Source of the DNA: Muribaculaceae bacterium
GTDB taxonomy: Bacteria > Bacteroidota > Bacteroidia > Bacteroidales > Muribaculaceae
Direction: 5' to 3'
NCBI GenBank assembly: GCA_009775355.1
Contig: VSPN01000005.1
Span: 10,093-74,092 of the forward strand
DNA: 64,000 nt
Shown here: one piece after another, positions 34,019-43,229 of the stretch
Layout of the letters: each line of letters opens with the position of its first letter
Position numbering within the stretch: position 1 is the first letter of the stretch
Notes under the pieces: generated by a model
What the model was told of the DNA's origin: nothing
The model's input: only the letters and a program-made list of their open reading frames with translations
Databases searched by the model: none
Position numbers and translations under genes: made by a program

Positions 34019-35227
34019 ATGAAAATGAAAATGAAATTTACTCTTCTTCTCTCCCCTCTTATTTTTGCGTCTTCTGTAATGGCGCAGGAGGCGATCAGGC
34101 CTGGTCAGGTTAAAATTGTTTCGCCCGAACATCCAGGCCAAGGATCTGTCAGATTTCGTCTGTATGCTCTAGATGCTAAAAAAGTATATCTTATCGGGAA
34201 TGTAGCGCGTTTCAATAAAGGAGATTTCGATGCCTCTGCACAGCCTGCTCCAGGTGTTATTCCTATGCGTGTGAATGAAGGTGTATGGGAAGTGCAGATG
34301 GATTCTCTTGCATCTGATCTCTATACTTATAAATTTATAGTGGATGGTGTGGAGGTGACTGATCCGGCCAATGTTCATGTTGTCCGCGATGTGGCGAACG
34401 TAAGCAATATGGTCATGGTGCCCGGTGATGCAGCCGGTCTGTATGGAGTCTCTGACGTGCCGCACGGTAGTGTCATGACCACATGGTACAGGTCTGCTTT
34501 CAACGACGCTGACCGCAGACTTACCGTCTATCTCCCCTATGGATATCTCGGCTCCGGCAAATCTTATCCTGTACTCTATCTGTTGCACGGGATGGGTGGC
34601 GACGAGACTTCATGGAGTCAGCTCGGACGTGCGGCTGAGATTCTTGACAATCTTATTGCGCTGGGTAAAGCCGAGCCGATGATCGTTGTGATGCCCAACG
34701 GAAACATGGCCCGGAATGCCGCGCCCGGCAACTCGACTCTCGGACTTGAGCAACCCGATTTTTATCTTCCGCATACTATGGACGGAGAGTATGAGCGTCA
34801 CTTTCCTGAAATCGTTGAGTTCATTGATTCCAACTTCAGGACTGTGCGCGACAAAAATTCAAGGGCTGTTGCCGGACTATCGATGGGAGGTTTCCATTCG
34901 CTCTACATTTCTGCTGTCTATCCCGACATGTTTGGCTATGTAGGTCTTTTCTCTGCGGCGATCGATCCGCGCGAGTTCAATCGTGTCGAGATGCCTGAGG
35001 TGTATTCTGACCGTCGTGCCAAAGTGAGGCGTCAGTTTACCGATGGCGTTCGTCTGTACTGGATTGGTATCGGAGAGGATGACTTCCTTTATGAGGCCAA
35101 TAAAAAATTCCGCGCCGAACTTGACGCGGATTCAATTCCATATAAGTATGTCGAGACGAAAGGCGGCCACGAATGGACGAACTGGAGGCACTATCTGTCG
35201 GAATACGTTCCGCTTCTTTTCAGATAG
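34019..35227 (+). CDS. Exported CE1-type esterase with N-terminal beta-sandwich
   Basis: 402 residues from the ATG at 34019. Signal peptide ends SSVMAQ (about residue 23). Residues 30-130 form a CBM48/E-set-like domain (VRFRLYALDAKKVYLIG, YTYKFIVDG). The esterase D/CE1 domain follows: LYLLHGMGGDETSW, AGLSMGGFHSLY with Ser288, an acidic pair at 354-355, and KGGHEW with His384. Enzymes of this type remove acetyl or feruloyl groups from plant polysaccharides. It stands without SusC/D or glycosidase neighbours, so the substrate is open. Convergent with rarA, 22 bp apart. Confidence 0.9.
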   Translation: MKMKMKFTLLLSPLIFASSVMAQEAIRPGQVKIVSPEHPGQGSVRFRLYALDAKKVYLIGNVARFNKGDFDASAQPAPGVIPMRVNEGVWEVQMDSLASDLYTYKFIVDGVEVTDPANVHVVRDVANVSNMVMVPGDAAGLYGVSDVPHGSVMTTWYRSAFNDADRRLTVYLPYGYLGSGKSYPVLYLLHGMGGDETSWSQLGRAAEILDNLIALGKAEPMIVVMPNGNMARNAAPGNSTLGLEQPDFYLPHTMDGEYERHFPEIVEFIDSNFRTVRDKNSRAVAGLSMGGFHSLYISAVYPDMFGYVGLFSAAIDPREFNRVEMPEVYSDRRAKVRRQFTDGVRLYWIGIGEDDFLYEANKKFRAELDADSIPYKYVETKGGHEWTNWRHYLSEYVPLLFR

Positions 35228-35249
35228 TTTTCTGCTTCGTTGATTTGCG

Positions 35250-36533
35250 TCAGCTATCGCTGCGCTTCTTTAGAGTCTCGAGCCTTTCGGCCATTCTTGC
35301 CTCCTGCTGATTGTTGCCTGCCTGCCAGAATTCCTTATCGCGGATTTTGTCGGGCAGGTATTGTTGTTCTACATAACTGCCTGCATAATTATGTGCATAT
35401 TTATAACCGCTATGATAGCCCATTTCTTTCATCAGGCTTGTCGGAGCGTTGCGCAGATGAAGGGGAACAGGGAGGTTTCCCGATTTGCTGACTTCATCAA
35501 GTGCGGCATCGATTGCAGTGTAGGCAGTATTGCTTTTCGGCGAGTTTGCAAGATAAATGGCGCACTCGGAAAGCACGATTCTCCCCTCGGGCCACCCGAT
35601 CTTGCTGATGGCGTCGAAAGAGGCGTTTGCAAGCAGCAGTGCGTTAGGATTGGCAAGGCCGATATCCTCGGCCGCGAGTATGACAAGCCTGCGGGCTATG
35701 AATTTCGGATCCTCTCCTCCTGCCACCATTCTGGCGAGCCAGTAGACGGCGGCCTGAGGATCGCTCCCTCTGATTGATTTGATGAACGCAGAGATTATAT
35801 CATAGTGCATCTCTCCGTTGCGGTCATATGCCGCCGGATTTTCCTGAAGGCTTTCAGTGACACTGTGGTCGTCGATCACGACGGAATTTCCCACAGGAGT
35901 TGCCTGTTCGATGAGATCGAGAATATTCAGCAGTTTGCGAGCATCGCCTCCGGCATATCTGAAGAGGGCGTTTTTCTCACGCACCTCTATGCGTCTGGAG
36001 GCAAGAATCTCATCTTTTTCAAGGGCTCGGGAAAGCAGACGTTCCATGCCGTTGGTGTCAAGTGGTTTCAGGGTGTAGACCTGCGCTCTCGACAGAAGCG
36101 GGCGAATCACTTCGAACGACGGATTTTCAGTTGTCGCTCCGATCAATGTGACGGTTCCTTTCTCCACGGCTCCGAGGAGTGAATCCTGCTGCGATTTGTT
36201 GAATCGGTGGATTTCATCGATGAAGAGGATGGGACGTCCGTTTGAGAACACGCTCCGTGCATCCGCCTCCGCACGCTCAAGCACCTCGCGTACGTCTTTA
36301 ACTCCTGAAGTTACTGCCGACAGCGTGTAGAACGGCACTTCTGTGCGTGCGGCCGTGATTCTGGCGAGAGTTGTTTTGCCGACACCAGGCGGTCCCCAGA
36401 GAATAAAGGAATTGACGCGACGGCTCTCGATCATGCGGCGGATGATGCCGTCGGGTCCAACCAGATGTTCCTGTCCTATATAGTCCTCCAGTGCGGAGGG
36501 CCGCAGTCTCTCGGCCAATGGTATGTTGTTCAT
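35250..36533 (-). CDS. rarA: Replication-associated recombination protein A (AAA ATPase)
   Basis: 427 residues, MgsA/WRNIP1 family; acts at stalled forks with SSB. LAERLRPSALEDYIGQEHL starts the protein; FILWGPPGVGKTTLA is Walker A, ILFIDEIHRFNKSQQD Walker B with sensor, IGATTENPSFEV the sensor 1 region. The tetramerisation domain (SIRGSDPQAAVYWLARM, RRLVILAAEDIGLANP, PVPLHLRNAPTSLMKEMGY) is typical. Its ATG overlaps the stop of the HAD hydrolase gene by 4 bp (ATGA), so the two are translationally linked. Confidence 0.95.
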   Translation of the reverse strand: MNNIPLAERLRPSALEDYIGQEHLVGPDGIIRRMIESRRVNSFILWGPPGVGKTTLARITAARTEVPFYTLSAVTSGVKDVREVLERAEADARSVFSNGRPILFIDEIHRFNKSQQDSLLGAVEKGTVTLIGATTENPSFEVIRPLLSRAQVYTLKPLDTNGMERLLSRALEKDEILASRRIEVREKNALFRYAGGDARKLLNILDLIEQATPVGNSVVIDDHSVTESLQENPAAYDRNGEMHYDIISAFIKSIRGSDPQAAVYWLARMVAGGEDPKFIARRLVILAAEDIGLANPNALLLANASFDAISKIGWPEGRIVLSECAIYLANSPKSNTAYTAIDAALDEVSKSGNLPVPLHLRNAPTSLMKEMGYHSGYKYAHNYAGSYVEQQYLPDKIRDKEFWQAGNNQQEARMAERLETLKKRSDS

Positions 36534-37177
36534 CGCTTTCTGAGAATTTCAATGATGCTGTCTGTGTCGACATCGGCAAGCGTGCAGACACAGCGGTGGC
36601 AGAAGTCTCCGATCTGCGATTCCGGAAGAGTGGTGGTGAGTCCGATGACATATGCGCCAGAGGCCTGTCCGGCCTTGACTCCCTGCACGGAGTCTTCAAA
36701 CACCACACAGCGGTGCGGGTCAGCGTCAAGTAGTCTGGCTCCGAGCAGATAACCCTCCGGGTTCGGTTTCGACCGGCTGATCCTGTCGGCTGTCACGATG
36801 TCGTTGAAATATGATTCAAGCTGCGGAAGTTCTTCTCTGAGGTGACGCATCTTCATGTCGTTGCTGCTTGTCACCAACACGCATCCTGTGCCGCGCGATC
36901 GGAGAGTGTCGAGCATCTCCTGAGCTCCAGGAAGCATTCTGTAGCGCATGCGTTGCTCCATGCTGTTGAGCATGCCTATGACTTTTGAGTGTGTCTCCGG
37001 GCTGAAATTCGCATTGAGAATCTCGGGGAGTGTCTGGCCTTTTATCCTGATGGCGAAATTTTCTATTCCGGTAGGGAAGTGGCGGTCGATCTCTTCCCAT
37101 ATCTGGGTGTATTCACTCTCGCTGTCTATCAGGACTCCGTCAAGATCGAACAAAAAACCGATATTGTCATTATTCAT
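36530..37177 (-). CDS. HAD-superfamily hydrolase, beta-phosphoglucomutase-like
   Basis: 215 residues. FLFDLDGVLIDSE (nucleophile Asp at residue 11 and acid Asp at 13), VLVTSSND (motif II), SRSKPNPEGYLLGA (motif III Lys) and CVVFEDSVQGVKAG (motif IV). A cap of the helical type lies between motifs I and II. Subfamily IA phosphatase or phosphoglucomutase; the substrate is not clear. Couples to rarA by an ATGA overlap. Confidence 0.87.
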   Translation of the reverse strand: MNNDNIGFLFDLDGVLIDSESEYTQIWEEIDRHFPTGIENFAIRIKGQTLPEILNANFSPETHSKVIGMLNSMEQRMRYRMLPGAQEMLDTLRSRGTGCVLVTSSNDMKMRHLREELPQLESYFNDIVTADRISRSKPNPEGYLLGARLLDADPHRCVVFEDSVQGVKAGQASGAYVIGLTTTLPESQIGDFCHRCVCTLADVDTDSIIEILRKR

Positions 37178-37209
37178 ATTGAATGCTGGTTTCTGGATAA
37201 AATTATAAA

Positions 37210-37233
37210 ATGAAGTCGTTTCTACGACTTCAT
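37210..37233. other. Hairpin between divergent genes
   Basis: ATGAAGTCGT (37210-37219) pairs with ACGACTTCAT (37224-37233) over TTCT, in the leader of the HAD gene. Between divergently transcribed genes; a leader structure or operator. Confidence 0.45.
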
Positions 37234-37309
37234 TGACCGGATGCCGCAGGCATGTGGCCTCTGTGGAAACGCTTTTTACGTTTCACTTATTTCAAAATAG
37301 GTCGCTTTG

Positions 37310-37340
37310 TTGCAACTATAGATAAAAAAAGGTAAATTTG
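37310..37340 (+). promoter_or_regulatory. Promoter of the COG2509 gene
   Basis: TTG at 37310-37312, 20 bp, TAAATTTG at 37333-37340. It rules out a start at the TTG 37345, which would lie only 4 bp downstream of the -7 element. Confidence 0.6.
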
Positions 37341-37389
37341 TAGGTTGAAACATAACAGCGGCTCTGATGCCGCACATGATAAAGAAACA

Positions 37390-38982
37390 TTGGTCAGAGA
37401 TATCACACTCAGGGTTGAACCCCGTCTGGCTGCCTCGCGCGACAAGTTGCTCGAAGTGGTGGCCAAAGAGGCCGGAATCCCGGTTCGGTCTGTCAATGAC
37501 ATATGTGTTGTCAGACGCTCGGTCGATGCCCGCAAGCGTCCGGTCATGCTCAACCTCACGGTCAGGTTTGCATCGGGTGATGACAGGATGATCGTGCCTG
37601 TATTCCGGCCTGTGGAATACAAAAAGGTTTCTGCCGACGCCCCTCGCCTTATTGTTGTCGGAGCAGGGCCTGCCGGGCTTTTCGCCTCACTTGAGGCCAT
37701 ACGCTTCGGCATGCGTCCCATTGTAATCGAGCGAGGACGCGATGTCGACGCGCGTCGGCTCGATCTCGCCGCTATAAGCAGGGAGAAAAAGATCAATCCG
37801 CAGTCAAACTATTGTTTTGGCGAAGGCGGTGCGGGAGCGTACAGCGACGGCAAGCTTTTTACAAGAAGCAAGAAGCGCGGATCTGTCGAGGAAGTGTTGC
37901 AGATATTTGTGCAACATGGTGCCTCTCCGGATATTCTCGTCGATGCGCACCCTCACATCGGCAGCGACCGTCTTCCTCATGTTATCCGCAAGATGCGGCG
38001 CACCATTCTTGAATGCGGCGGCGAAGTCTTGTTCGAGACGTGTGTCGACGGTCTTGTGACCGACGGCACGCGGGTGACCGGCGTAAGATGTGGTGACAGC
38101 TCGATACCGGGCGATGCCGTAATTCTGGCCACGGGGCACTCGGCCCATGACACGTTCCGTATGCTCGCCGATGCAGGAGTCGTGATGGAGGCCAAGGGCA
38201 TAGCCGTCGGTGTGCGGCTTGAGCATCCCCAGGAGATTGTCGACCGCATACAGTATCATTCTCCGTCGGGGCGCGGAAAATATCTTCCGGCTGCCGAATA
38301 CAGTTTCGTCACTCAGGCCGAAGGACGCGGTGTCTATTCGTTCTGCATGTGTCCCGGAGGGGTGATAGTTCCGGCCGGAAGTTCGGACGGTGAACTTGTG
38401 GTAAACGGAATGTCGGCGTCGGCACGGGCTGGCAGATGGGCGAATTCTGGTATGGTCGTAGAGATTCACCCTGGCGATTTCCCGGAGTTTTCATGCCATG
38501 GCTCCCTTGAGATGCTTGAGCTGCAGGAATCTCTCGAACGGCGCATGTATAAGGCGGCGGGCGGCAGTATTGTAGCACCCGCGCAGAGGATGCTCGATTT
38601 TGTGGAAGGGCGAGTGTCAGACACACTTCCGCCCACCTCTTATGCCCCAGGCATAATGCCGTGCGACCTCAACGGCATCCTTCCCCCCTTCATATCGAGG
38701 AGACTTCGAGCCGGATTCCGCGACTTCGGCAGGAGAGCCCGAGGGTTTCTGACCAATGACGCCGTCTTGATCGGTCTTGAGTCGCGCACCTCCTCGCCTG
38801 TGAGAATGCTCCGCGACAGTCTCTCTCTGCAAAGCGTAGGCATGACCGGACTTTTCCCCGCCGGGGAAGGTGCCGGATATGCAGGCGGTATAGTGTCGGC
38901 TGCTATCGATGGAATACGTTGCGCGCGTTCGGCCGCAGGGCTGACAGGCTCTGATAACTTAAATAAAGTAATTGAAACATGA
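37390..38982 (+). CDS. FAD-dependent oxidoreductase of the COG2509 type
   Basis: 530 residues from a TTG at 37390, read as MVRDITLRVEPRLAAS, which looks like the usual N-terminus of this group; the frame opens at TTG 37345 but that is almost on the promoter. No ATG is available near. RLIVVGAGPAGLFASLEA is the FAD-binding Rossmann motif, IVIERGRDVDAR the end of that fold, SNYCFGEGGAGAYSDGKLFT a strongly conserved family block, and TGLFPAGEGAGYAGGIVSAA the second FAD contact. Function is uncharacterised. It overlaps tsaB by 4 bp (ATGA). Confidence 0.85.
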   Translation: MVRDITLRVEPRLAASRDKLLEVVAKEAGIPVRSVNDICVVRRSVDARKRPVMLNLTVRFASGDDRMIVPVFRPVEYKKVSADAPRLIVVGAGPAGLFASLEAIRFGMRPIVIERGRDVDARRLDLAAISREKKINPQSNYCFGEGGAGAYSDGKLFTRSKKRGSVEEVLQIFVQHGASPDILVDAHPHIGSDRLPHVIRKMRRTILECGGEVLFETCVDGLVTDGTRVTGVRCGDSSIPGDAVILATGHSAHDTFRMLADAGVVMEAKGIAVGVRLEHPQEIVDRIQYHSPSGRGKYLPAAEYSFVTQAEGRGVYSFCMCPGGVIVPAGSSDGELVVNGMSASARAGRWANSGMVVEIHPGDFPEFSCHGSLEMLELQESLERRMYKAAGGSIVAPAQRMLDFVEGRVSDTLPPTSYAPGIMPCDLNGILPPFISRRLRAGFRDFGRRARGFLTNDAVLIGLESRTSSPVRMLRDSLSLQSVGMTGLFPAGEGAGYAGGIVSAAIDGIRCARSAAGLTGSDNLNKVIET

Positions 38983-39674
38983 CAATACTTAATATTGAGA
39001 CATCCGGAAGGATCTGCTCCGTGGCACTCACACGCGACGGAGCGCTCGAGATGCAGCTCGACGACCGCGAGGGCATGCAGCATGCCAACCGCCTTGCCCC
39101 TTTTGTCGAGCGATGCATGGCGGAACTTCACCGCAAGGAGGAAAAACTCGACGCTGTAGCTGTCAGTATGGGCCCCGGCAGCTATACCGGTCTCAGGATC
39201 GGTCTGTCGCTTGCCAAGGGACTTGCGTTCAGTCTCGGCGTTCCCCTTATCGGAGTCGACACCCTGAAGATAATAGCGGTCAAGGCCATGTTCAGATCGA
39301 TGGACTGGACGGGCGACGAGGTGCTCGTGCCGATGGTAGACGCCAGGCGAATGGAAGTTTTTACCGCTCCCTATGATTTCGCTCTCAACGCACTTGCCGA
39401 ACCAGGCCCGATGATTCTTGACAAAGATTCATTCGCCGACCTTCTTGACTCTGGCCGGCAGCTCTGGTTCATGGGCGACGGTGCGGAAAAGGCCAAGGAG
39501 GTGATAACCCATCCCAATGCCCGGTGGATCGACGGCCTGCTTCCGCAGGCCAAGGATATGCTCGCCCTGTCGGAAAAAGCCATGCGCGAGGGTGATTTCC
39601 TTGACATAGCTTATTCCACACCGAATTATCTCAAGGCATACCATACCACAAAACCAAGAAATCCGTTGGCGTGA
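38979..39674 (+). CDS. tsaB: tRNA threonylcarbamoyladenosine biosynthesis protein TsaB
   Basis: Works with TsaD and TsaE to make t6A at position 37 of ANN-reading tRNAs. 231 residues. ILNIETSGRICSVAL begins the ASKHA fold, NRLAPFVERCM and VSMGPGSYTGLRIGLSLAKG are family blocks, followed by a shortened C-terminal lobe typical of TsaB rather than TsaD. It starts inside the stop of the flavoprotein gene. Confidence 0.93.
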   Translation: MTILNIETSGRICSVALTRDGALEMQLDDREGMQHANRLAPFVERCMAELHRKEEKLDAVAVSMGPGSYTGLRIGLSLAKGLAFSLGVPLIGVDTLKIIAVKAMFRSMDWTGDEVLVPMVDARRMEVFTAPYDFALNALAEPGPMILDKDSFADLLDSGRQLWFMGDGAEKAKEVITHPNARWIDGLLPQAKDMLALSEKAMREGDFLDIAYSTPNYLKAYHTTKPRNPLA

Positions 39675-39709
39675 TGCCACGTCTGACCAGCTGATTAAAA
39701 CAGAAGAAT

Positions 39710-40306
39710 ATGTTACCATACAATACCGACATGGAGCCTGTGCTCCTTCCTGAATACGGACGACACATCCAGGGACTCGTGGACTATTGTGTCTCTATAC
39801 CTGACCGCGACGAGCGCACGGCATGCGCTTATGCCATAGCCGACACAATGGCCGGAATTTTTCCAGAGCTTATCGGAGAGGCAAACGATTACTCAAAAAT
39901 ATGGGATCAGATCAACATCATGTCGCGCTTCGAGCTTGACATAGATTTCCCCTTTGAGGTGATCACTGCCGAAAAAATGCATCCGAAGCCAGAGAAACTA
40001 CCCTACACTTCGTCGGCTATGCGATTCCGCCACTATGGCAAGAACATCGAGAAAATGATTTCCACTGTGGCCTCCATCGAGGAGGGAGAGGAGCGCGACG
40101 TGCTGATCTCCATGCTCGCCCACCACATGAAGAAACTGATGCTGCAGCATAATCGAGAGGGAGTCGACGACGCGAAGATACTCCGTGACCTCGCTATCTA
40201 TTCCGACGGAAAGATAGATCTTGATCCGCAGACATATCTGCTTCACGAGTTCCGCGAGATCGCGCAGCCGCAGCCACGTAACAATAAAAAGAAAAAAAGA
40301 AAATGA
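39710..40306 (+). CDS. DUF4290 domain protein
   Basis: 198 residues, predicted cytoplasmic and helical. LLPEYGRHIQGLVDYCVSI and RTACAYAIADTMAGIFPEL are the DUF4290 signature; ILRDLAIYSDGKIDLDPQTY lies near the end, and the tail is a run of Lys. Function unknown. It overlaps murA by 4 bp (ATGA); DUF4290-murA-rimM is a recurring order in Bacteroidetes, so a link with cell-wall or translation control is possible. Confidence 0.9.
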   Translation: MLPYNTDMEPVLLPEYGRHIQGLVDYCVSIPDRDERTACAYAIADTMAGIFPELIGEANDYSKIWDQINIMSRFELDIDFPFEVITAEKMHPKPEKLPYTSSAMRFRHYGKNIEKMISTVASIEEGEERDVLISMLAHHMKKLMLQHNREGVDDAKILRDLAIYSDGKIDLDPQTYLLHEFREIAQPQPRNNKKKKRK

Positions 40307-41619
40307 GCAGCTTTATTGTCGAGGGAGGTCACTCGCTTCATGGCGAGATCTCTATCAAAGGCGCAAAGAACGAGGCCCTCGAAGTGATCTGTGCCACTCT
40401 TCTTACTTCTGAGAAGGTTATCATCTCGAATCTTCCACAGATTTCCGATGTACGCAATCTGGTGGCATTGCTGGCTGAGATGGGTGTAAAGGTGAAATAT
40501 ATAACCCCATCAGAGGTCGAGTTTCAGGCTGATGAGGTTGATCTTTCATATATCGTCGGCGATCAGTTCCGAAAGAAGGCTGAATCTCTCCGAGGCTCGG
40601 TCATGGTTATGGGACCTCTTGTCGCGAGGTTCGGCAAGGCAGTTATGCCGCGCCCGGGTGGCGACAAGATTGGTCGCCGTCGTCTTGACACTCATTTTGT
40701 GGGGCTTCAGAATCTCGGAGCGCGTTTCAGCTATAATTCCGACACGCACACTTATCACATAGATGCTCCGGAAGCCGGCCTCAGAGGCTGCTACATGCTT
40801 CTTGACGAGGCATCGGTGACCGGCACGGCCAATATCATTATGGCCGCAGTGCTCGCCAAGGGTGTGACAACCATTTATAACGCGGCATGCGAGCCTTACA
40901 TCCAGCAGTTGTGCCGTATGCTTGTCCGCATGGGTGCCGAGATTGACGGAATCGGATCCAACCTTTTGCGCATTACCGGAGTGAACGAACTCGGAGGCAC
41001 CGCCCACCTGCTTCTGCCAGACATGATTGAAGTCGGCAGTTTCATCGGCATGGCGGCCATGACTGGATCAAACCTGCTGCTGCGTGATGTCGGCACCGAT
41101 GAACTGGGAATGTTGCCGGCGGCTTTCGGCCGAATTGGTGTCAATCTGAAGATCGAAGGGAATGATATCCGTATAGACCAGAAAGAAATTTACAGAATCG
41201 ACGAGTTTATCGACGGTTCGATCATGACTGTATCTGACGCGCCGTGGCCCGGTCTGTCGCCCGACCTGCTCAGTATTTTTCTTGTCGTGGCCACACAGGC
41301 CGAGGGTTCCGTCATAATTCATCAGAAGATGTTCGAGAGCCGCCTCTTTTTTGTCGACAAACTGCTCGACATGGGGGCTCGTGTGATTCTCTGTGATCCT
41401 CATCGTGCGGTTGTCATCGGTGCCGGAAAATTCAACTCTCTCCGTGCCACCGATATGGTGTCGCCCGATATCCGGGCCGGTATCGCCATGCTTATTGCTG
41501 CGATGGGAGCGAGAGGCACAAGCCGGATACAGAACATAAATCAGATCGACCGGGGATACGAGAATATAGACCGGCGTCTCAACAAACTCGGTGCCAAAAT
41601 CATTAGAATAGAAGATTAA
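40303..41619 (+). CDS. murA: UDP-N-acetylglucosamine 1-carboxyvinyltransferase
   Basis: First committed step of peptidoglycan synthesis, transferring enolpyruvate from PEP to UDP-GlcNAc. 438 residues. IKGAKNEALEVICATLLT and the EPSP-synthase-like double domain are seen. The active loop reads MPRPGGDKIGRRRLD, with Asp121 at the place of the E. coli Cys115 that fosfomycin alkylates. MurA enzymes with Asp here keep activity and are insensitive to fosfomycin in other bacteria. SDAPWPGLSPDLLSI and the C-terminal RGYENIDRRLNKLGA are typical. Confidence 0.95.
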   Translation: MSSFIVEGGHSLHGEISIKGAKNEALEVICATLLTSEKVIISNLPQISDVRNLVALLAEMGVKVKYITPSEVEFQADEVDLSYIVGDQFRKKAESLRGSVMVMGPLVARFGKAVMPRPGGDKIGRRRLDTHFVGLQNLGARFSYNSDTHTYHIDAPEAGLRGCYMLLDEASVTGTANIIMAAVLAKGVTTIYNAACEPYIQQLCRMLVRMGAEIDGIGSNLLRITGVNELGGTAHLLLPDMIEVGSFIGMAAMTGSNLLLRDVGTDELGMLPAAFGRIGVNLKIEGNDIRIDQKEIYRIDEFIDGSIMTVSDAPWPGLSPDLLSIFLVVATQAEGSVIIHQKMFESRLFFVDKLLDMGARVILCDPHRAVVIGAGKFNSLRATDMVSPDIRAGIAMLIAAMGARGTSRIQNINQIDRGYENIDRRLNKLGAKIIRIED

Positions 41620-41647
41620 TAGACCCCATCCTACAAAAATAGACGTT

Positions 41648-42181
41648 ATGATAAAAAAGGAGGATATAGTCGCCATAGGAAAGTTCCAGAAGACGCACGC
41701 TCTGAAAGGGGAGCTGAACGCGCTTCTCGACATAGACGGAGATTATGCTGCCGACGGTCATCCGCTGATAATCGATATCGACGGCATATACGTACCGTTT
41801 TATGCCGAGACGGTTAGGCCGAAAGGCGCAGAGTCGTTTCTTGTCAAATTGCGCGACATCGATTCTCAGGAGAAGGCGCAGGAACTCGTAAACAAAGAGA
41901 TCTTCGGTCTGCGCTCCGATCTTGTCGAATATTTCGATGATCCCGATATGGAGATCGTGGCCGATTTTGTCGGCTACAAGGTGGTTGACTCCCGTCTGGG
42001 AGAAATAGGAAGCATCGAGGATGTCGATGACTCTACGGCCAATGTGCTGTTTGTTGTCGCTACAGACGATGGCGAAACCGTCTATATCCCGGTGGTTGAG
42101 GAATTCATAAACGCGGTCGACGACGAGCGCAAGGTGGTCGAGACCACGCTGCCCGAAGGTCTTGTCGATCTAAACGTATAA
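41648..42181 (+). CDS. rimM: 16S rRNA processing / ribosome maturation factor RimM
   Basis: 177 residues. Binds ribosomal protein S19 and helps the head of the 30S subunit mature. IGKFQKTHALKGELNALLDI opens the beta-barrel domain (usual IxxxHGLRGEV), and the PRC-barrel domain follows (VGYKVVDSRLGEIGSIEDVD, VYIPVVEEFINAVDDE). It is 28 bp after murA and 4 bp before the next gene, thus in the same operon. Confidence 0.93.
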   Translation: MIKKEDIVAIGKFQKTHALKGELNALLDIDGDYAADGHPLIIDIDGIYVPFYAETVRPKGAESFLVKLRDIDSQEKAQELVNKEIFGLRSDLVEYFDDPDMEIVADFVGYKVVDSRLGEIGSIEDVDDSTANVLFVVATDDGETVYIPVVEEFINAVDDERKVVETTLPEGLVDLNV

Positions 42182-42185
42182 TACT

Positions 42186-42503
42186 ATGAGTGAACTTGCA
42201 AGATTTGACGAGGATGATGCGGTAAAATTCATACGTGCTGCTCTCCCGGACGATGTGAACTCCCGCATTTCCGATGATGACGTCCTGTATGTCATCGACA
42301 CGATATGGGACTGGTATGAGAAGAACGGTTATCTCGACATCAACGCCGATATCACCGATGAAGAGGAACTGAAGACTGACGAGCTCACGGCATATGTCGC
42401 CAAGGAACTCAGGCGTGCCGGAGAACTTGACATCACGCGCGACGAGCTTGAAGATATAATCAAAGCGGAATTGCAGTATGAAGAATCGATCGAGGAGTTT
42501 TAG
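42186..42503 (+). CDS. Small acidic hypothetical protein
   Basis: 105 residues, very acidic, no signal peptide. All-helical pattern (DAVKFIRAALPDDVNSR, VLYVIDTIWDWYEKNGYLD, ELTAYVAKELRRAG, LEDIIKAELQYEE). No family recognised, though its place between rimM and an OmpA protein, overlapping the latter by 26 bp, supports it as real. A nucleic-acid mimic or a protein-protein adaptor would fit the charge; that is speculation. Confidence 0.75.
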   Translation: MSELARFDEDDAVKFIRAALPDDVNSRISDDDVLYVIDTIWDWYEKNGYLDINADITDEEELKTDELTAYVAKELRRAGELDITRDELEDIIKAELQYEESIEEF

Positions 42504-43221
42504 ACTTGTTCTGCCGGCTCTGCTCTTTTCCATTGCCGCAGTGCCGTCGTCAGCACAGAACCGCATGACATTCAAAGTCGGCGAGAGTGCCGCGACCCAG
42601 AGCGCGGTAAAATCTGAAAATGCTTCAAAAGAGCATAATGTTGCACAAAGAGAAACACCTGAGGACCTTGATGAACTGAATTTCATCGAGATGGTCAATT
42701 CAGTTCCGCTCGACAACAAGAGTGCCGAACTGATCCGAAAGTTTCAGGAGAAGGAAGGCCGCAACAGACTGTTCAGCCGCGAGTATAATTCGAAGAACAA
42801 CTGTACGGTCGAGACTTTCCGGAACAAGGAGGTGCTTCTTGTCACAATTCCGGCTGCAAGTCTCTTCGCGCCCAATGCCACCGAACTCAGACCTGATGCC
42901 GCCGCACTGCTTGCTCCTCTGAAAAGGTATCTGAAAGATTCCGACATGTATCGTGTGCTTATGGTTATGCACACCGACAACACCGGATCGGAGGCATATC
43001 GTGATCATCTGACTGAAGAGCGCTCCAAGGCCGTGGCAGACTGGTATGCCGATCAGGGTGCGGACACCACATATCTCTTTCCCTATGCTTTCGGCGATGA
43101 CATGCCGCTCGTCGAGAACAACTCGATGGGCAACCGCGAGCGCAACCGCCGACTCGAGGTCTATCTCGTTCCAGGAAAGAAGATGCTTGAGCAGGCCAAG
43201 AAGGGTCGCATCGTATTCTGA
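42478..43221 (+). CDS. OmpA-like peptidoglycan-binding envelope protein
   Basis: 247 residues. Signal peptide ending PSSAQ, a 90-residue linker, then an OmpA-like domain (ASLFAPNATELRPDAAALLA, LMVMHTDNTGSEAYRDHLTE, ERSKAVADWYADQG, NRERNRRLEVYLVP). The domain binds diaminopimelate in peptidoglycan; the conserved Asp and Arg of the binding site are in HTDNTG and RERNRRLEV. It lacks a beta-barrel, so it is periplasmic, perhaps anchored by a partner. Confidence 0.87.
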   Translation: MKNRSRSFRLVLPALLFSIAAVPSSAQNRMTFKVGESAATQSAVKSENASKEHNVAQRETPEDLDELNFIEMVNSVPLDNKSAELIRKFQEKEGRNRLFSREYNSKNNCTVETFRNKEVLLVTIPAASLFAPNATELRPDAAALLAPLKRYLKDSDMYRVLMVMHTDNTGSEAYRDHLTEERSKAVADWYADQGADTTYLFPYAFGDDMPLVENNSMGNRERNRRLEVYLVPGKKMLEQAKKGRIVF

Positions 43222-43229
43222 CCTGTCAT

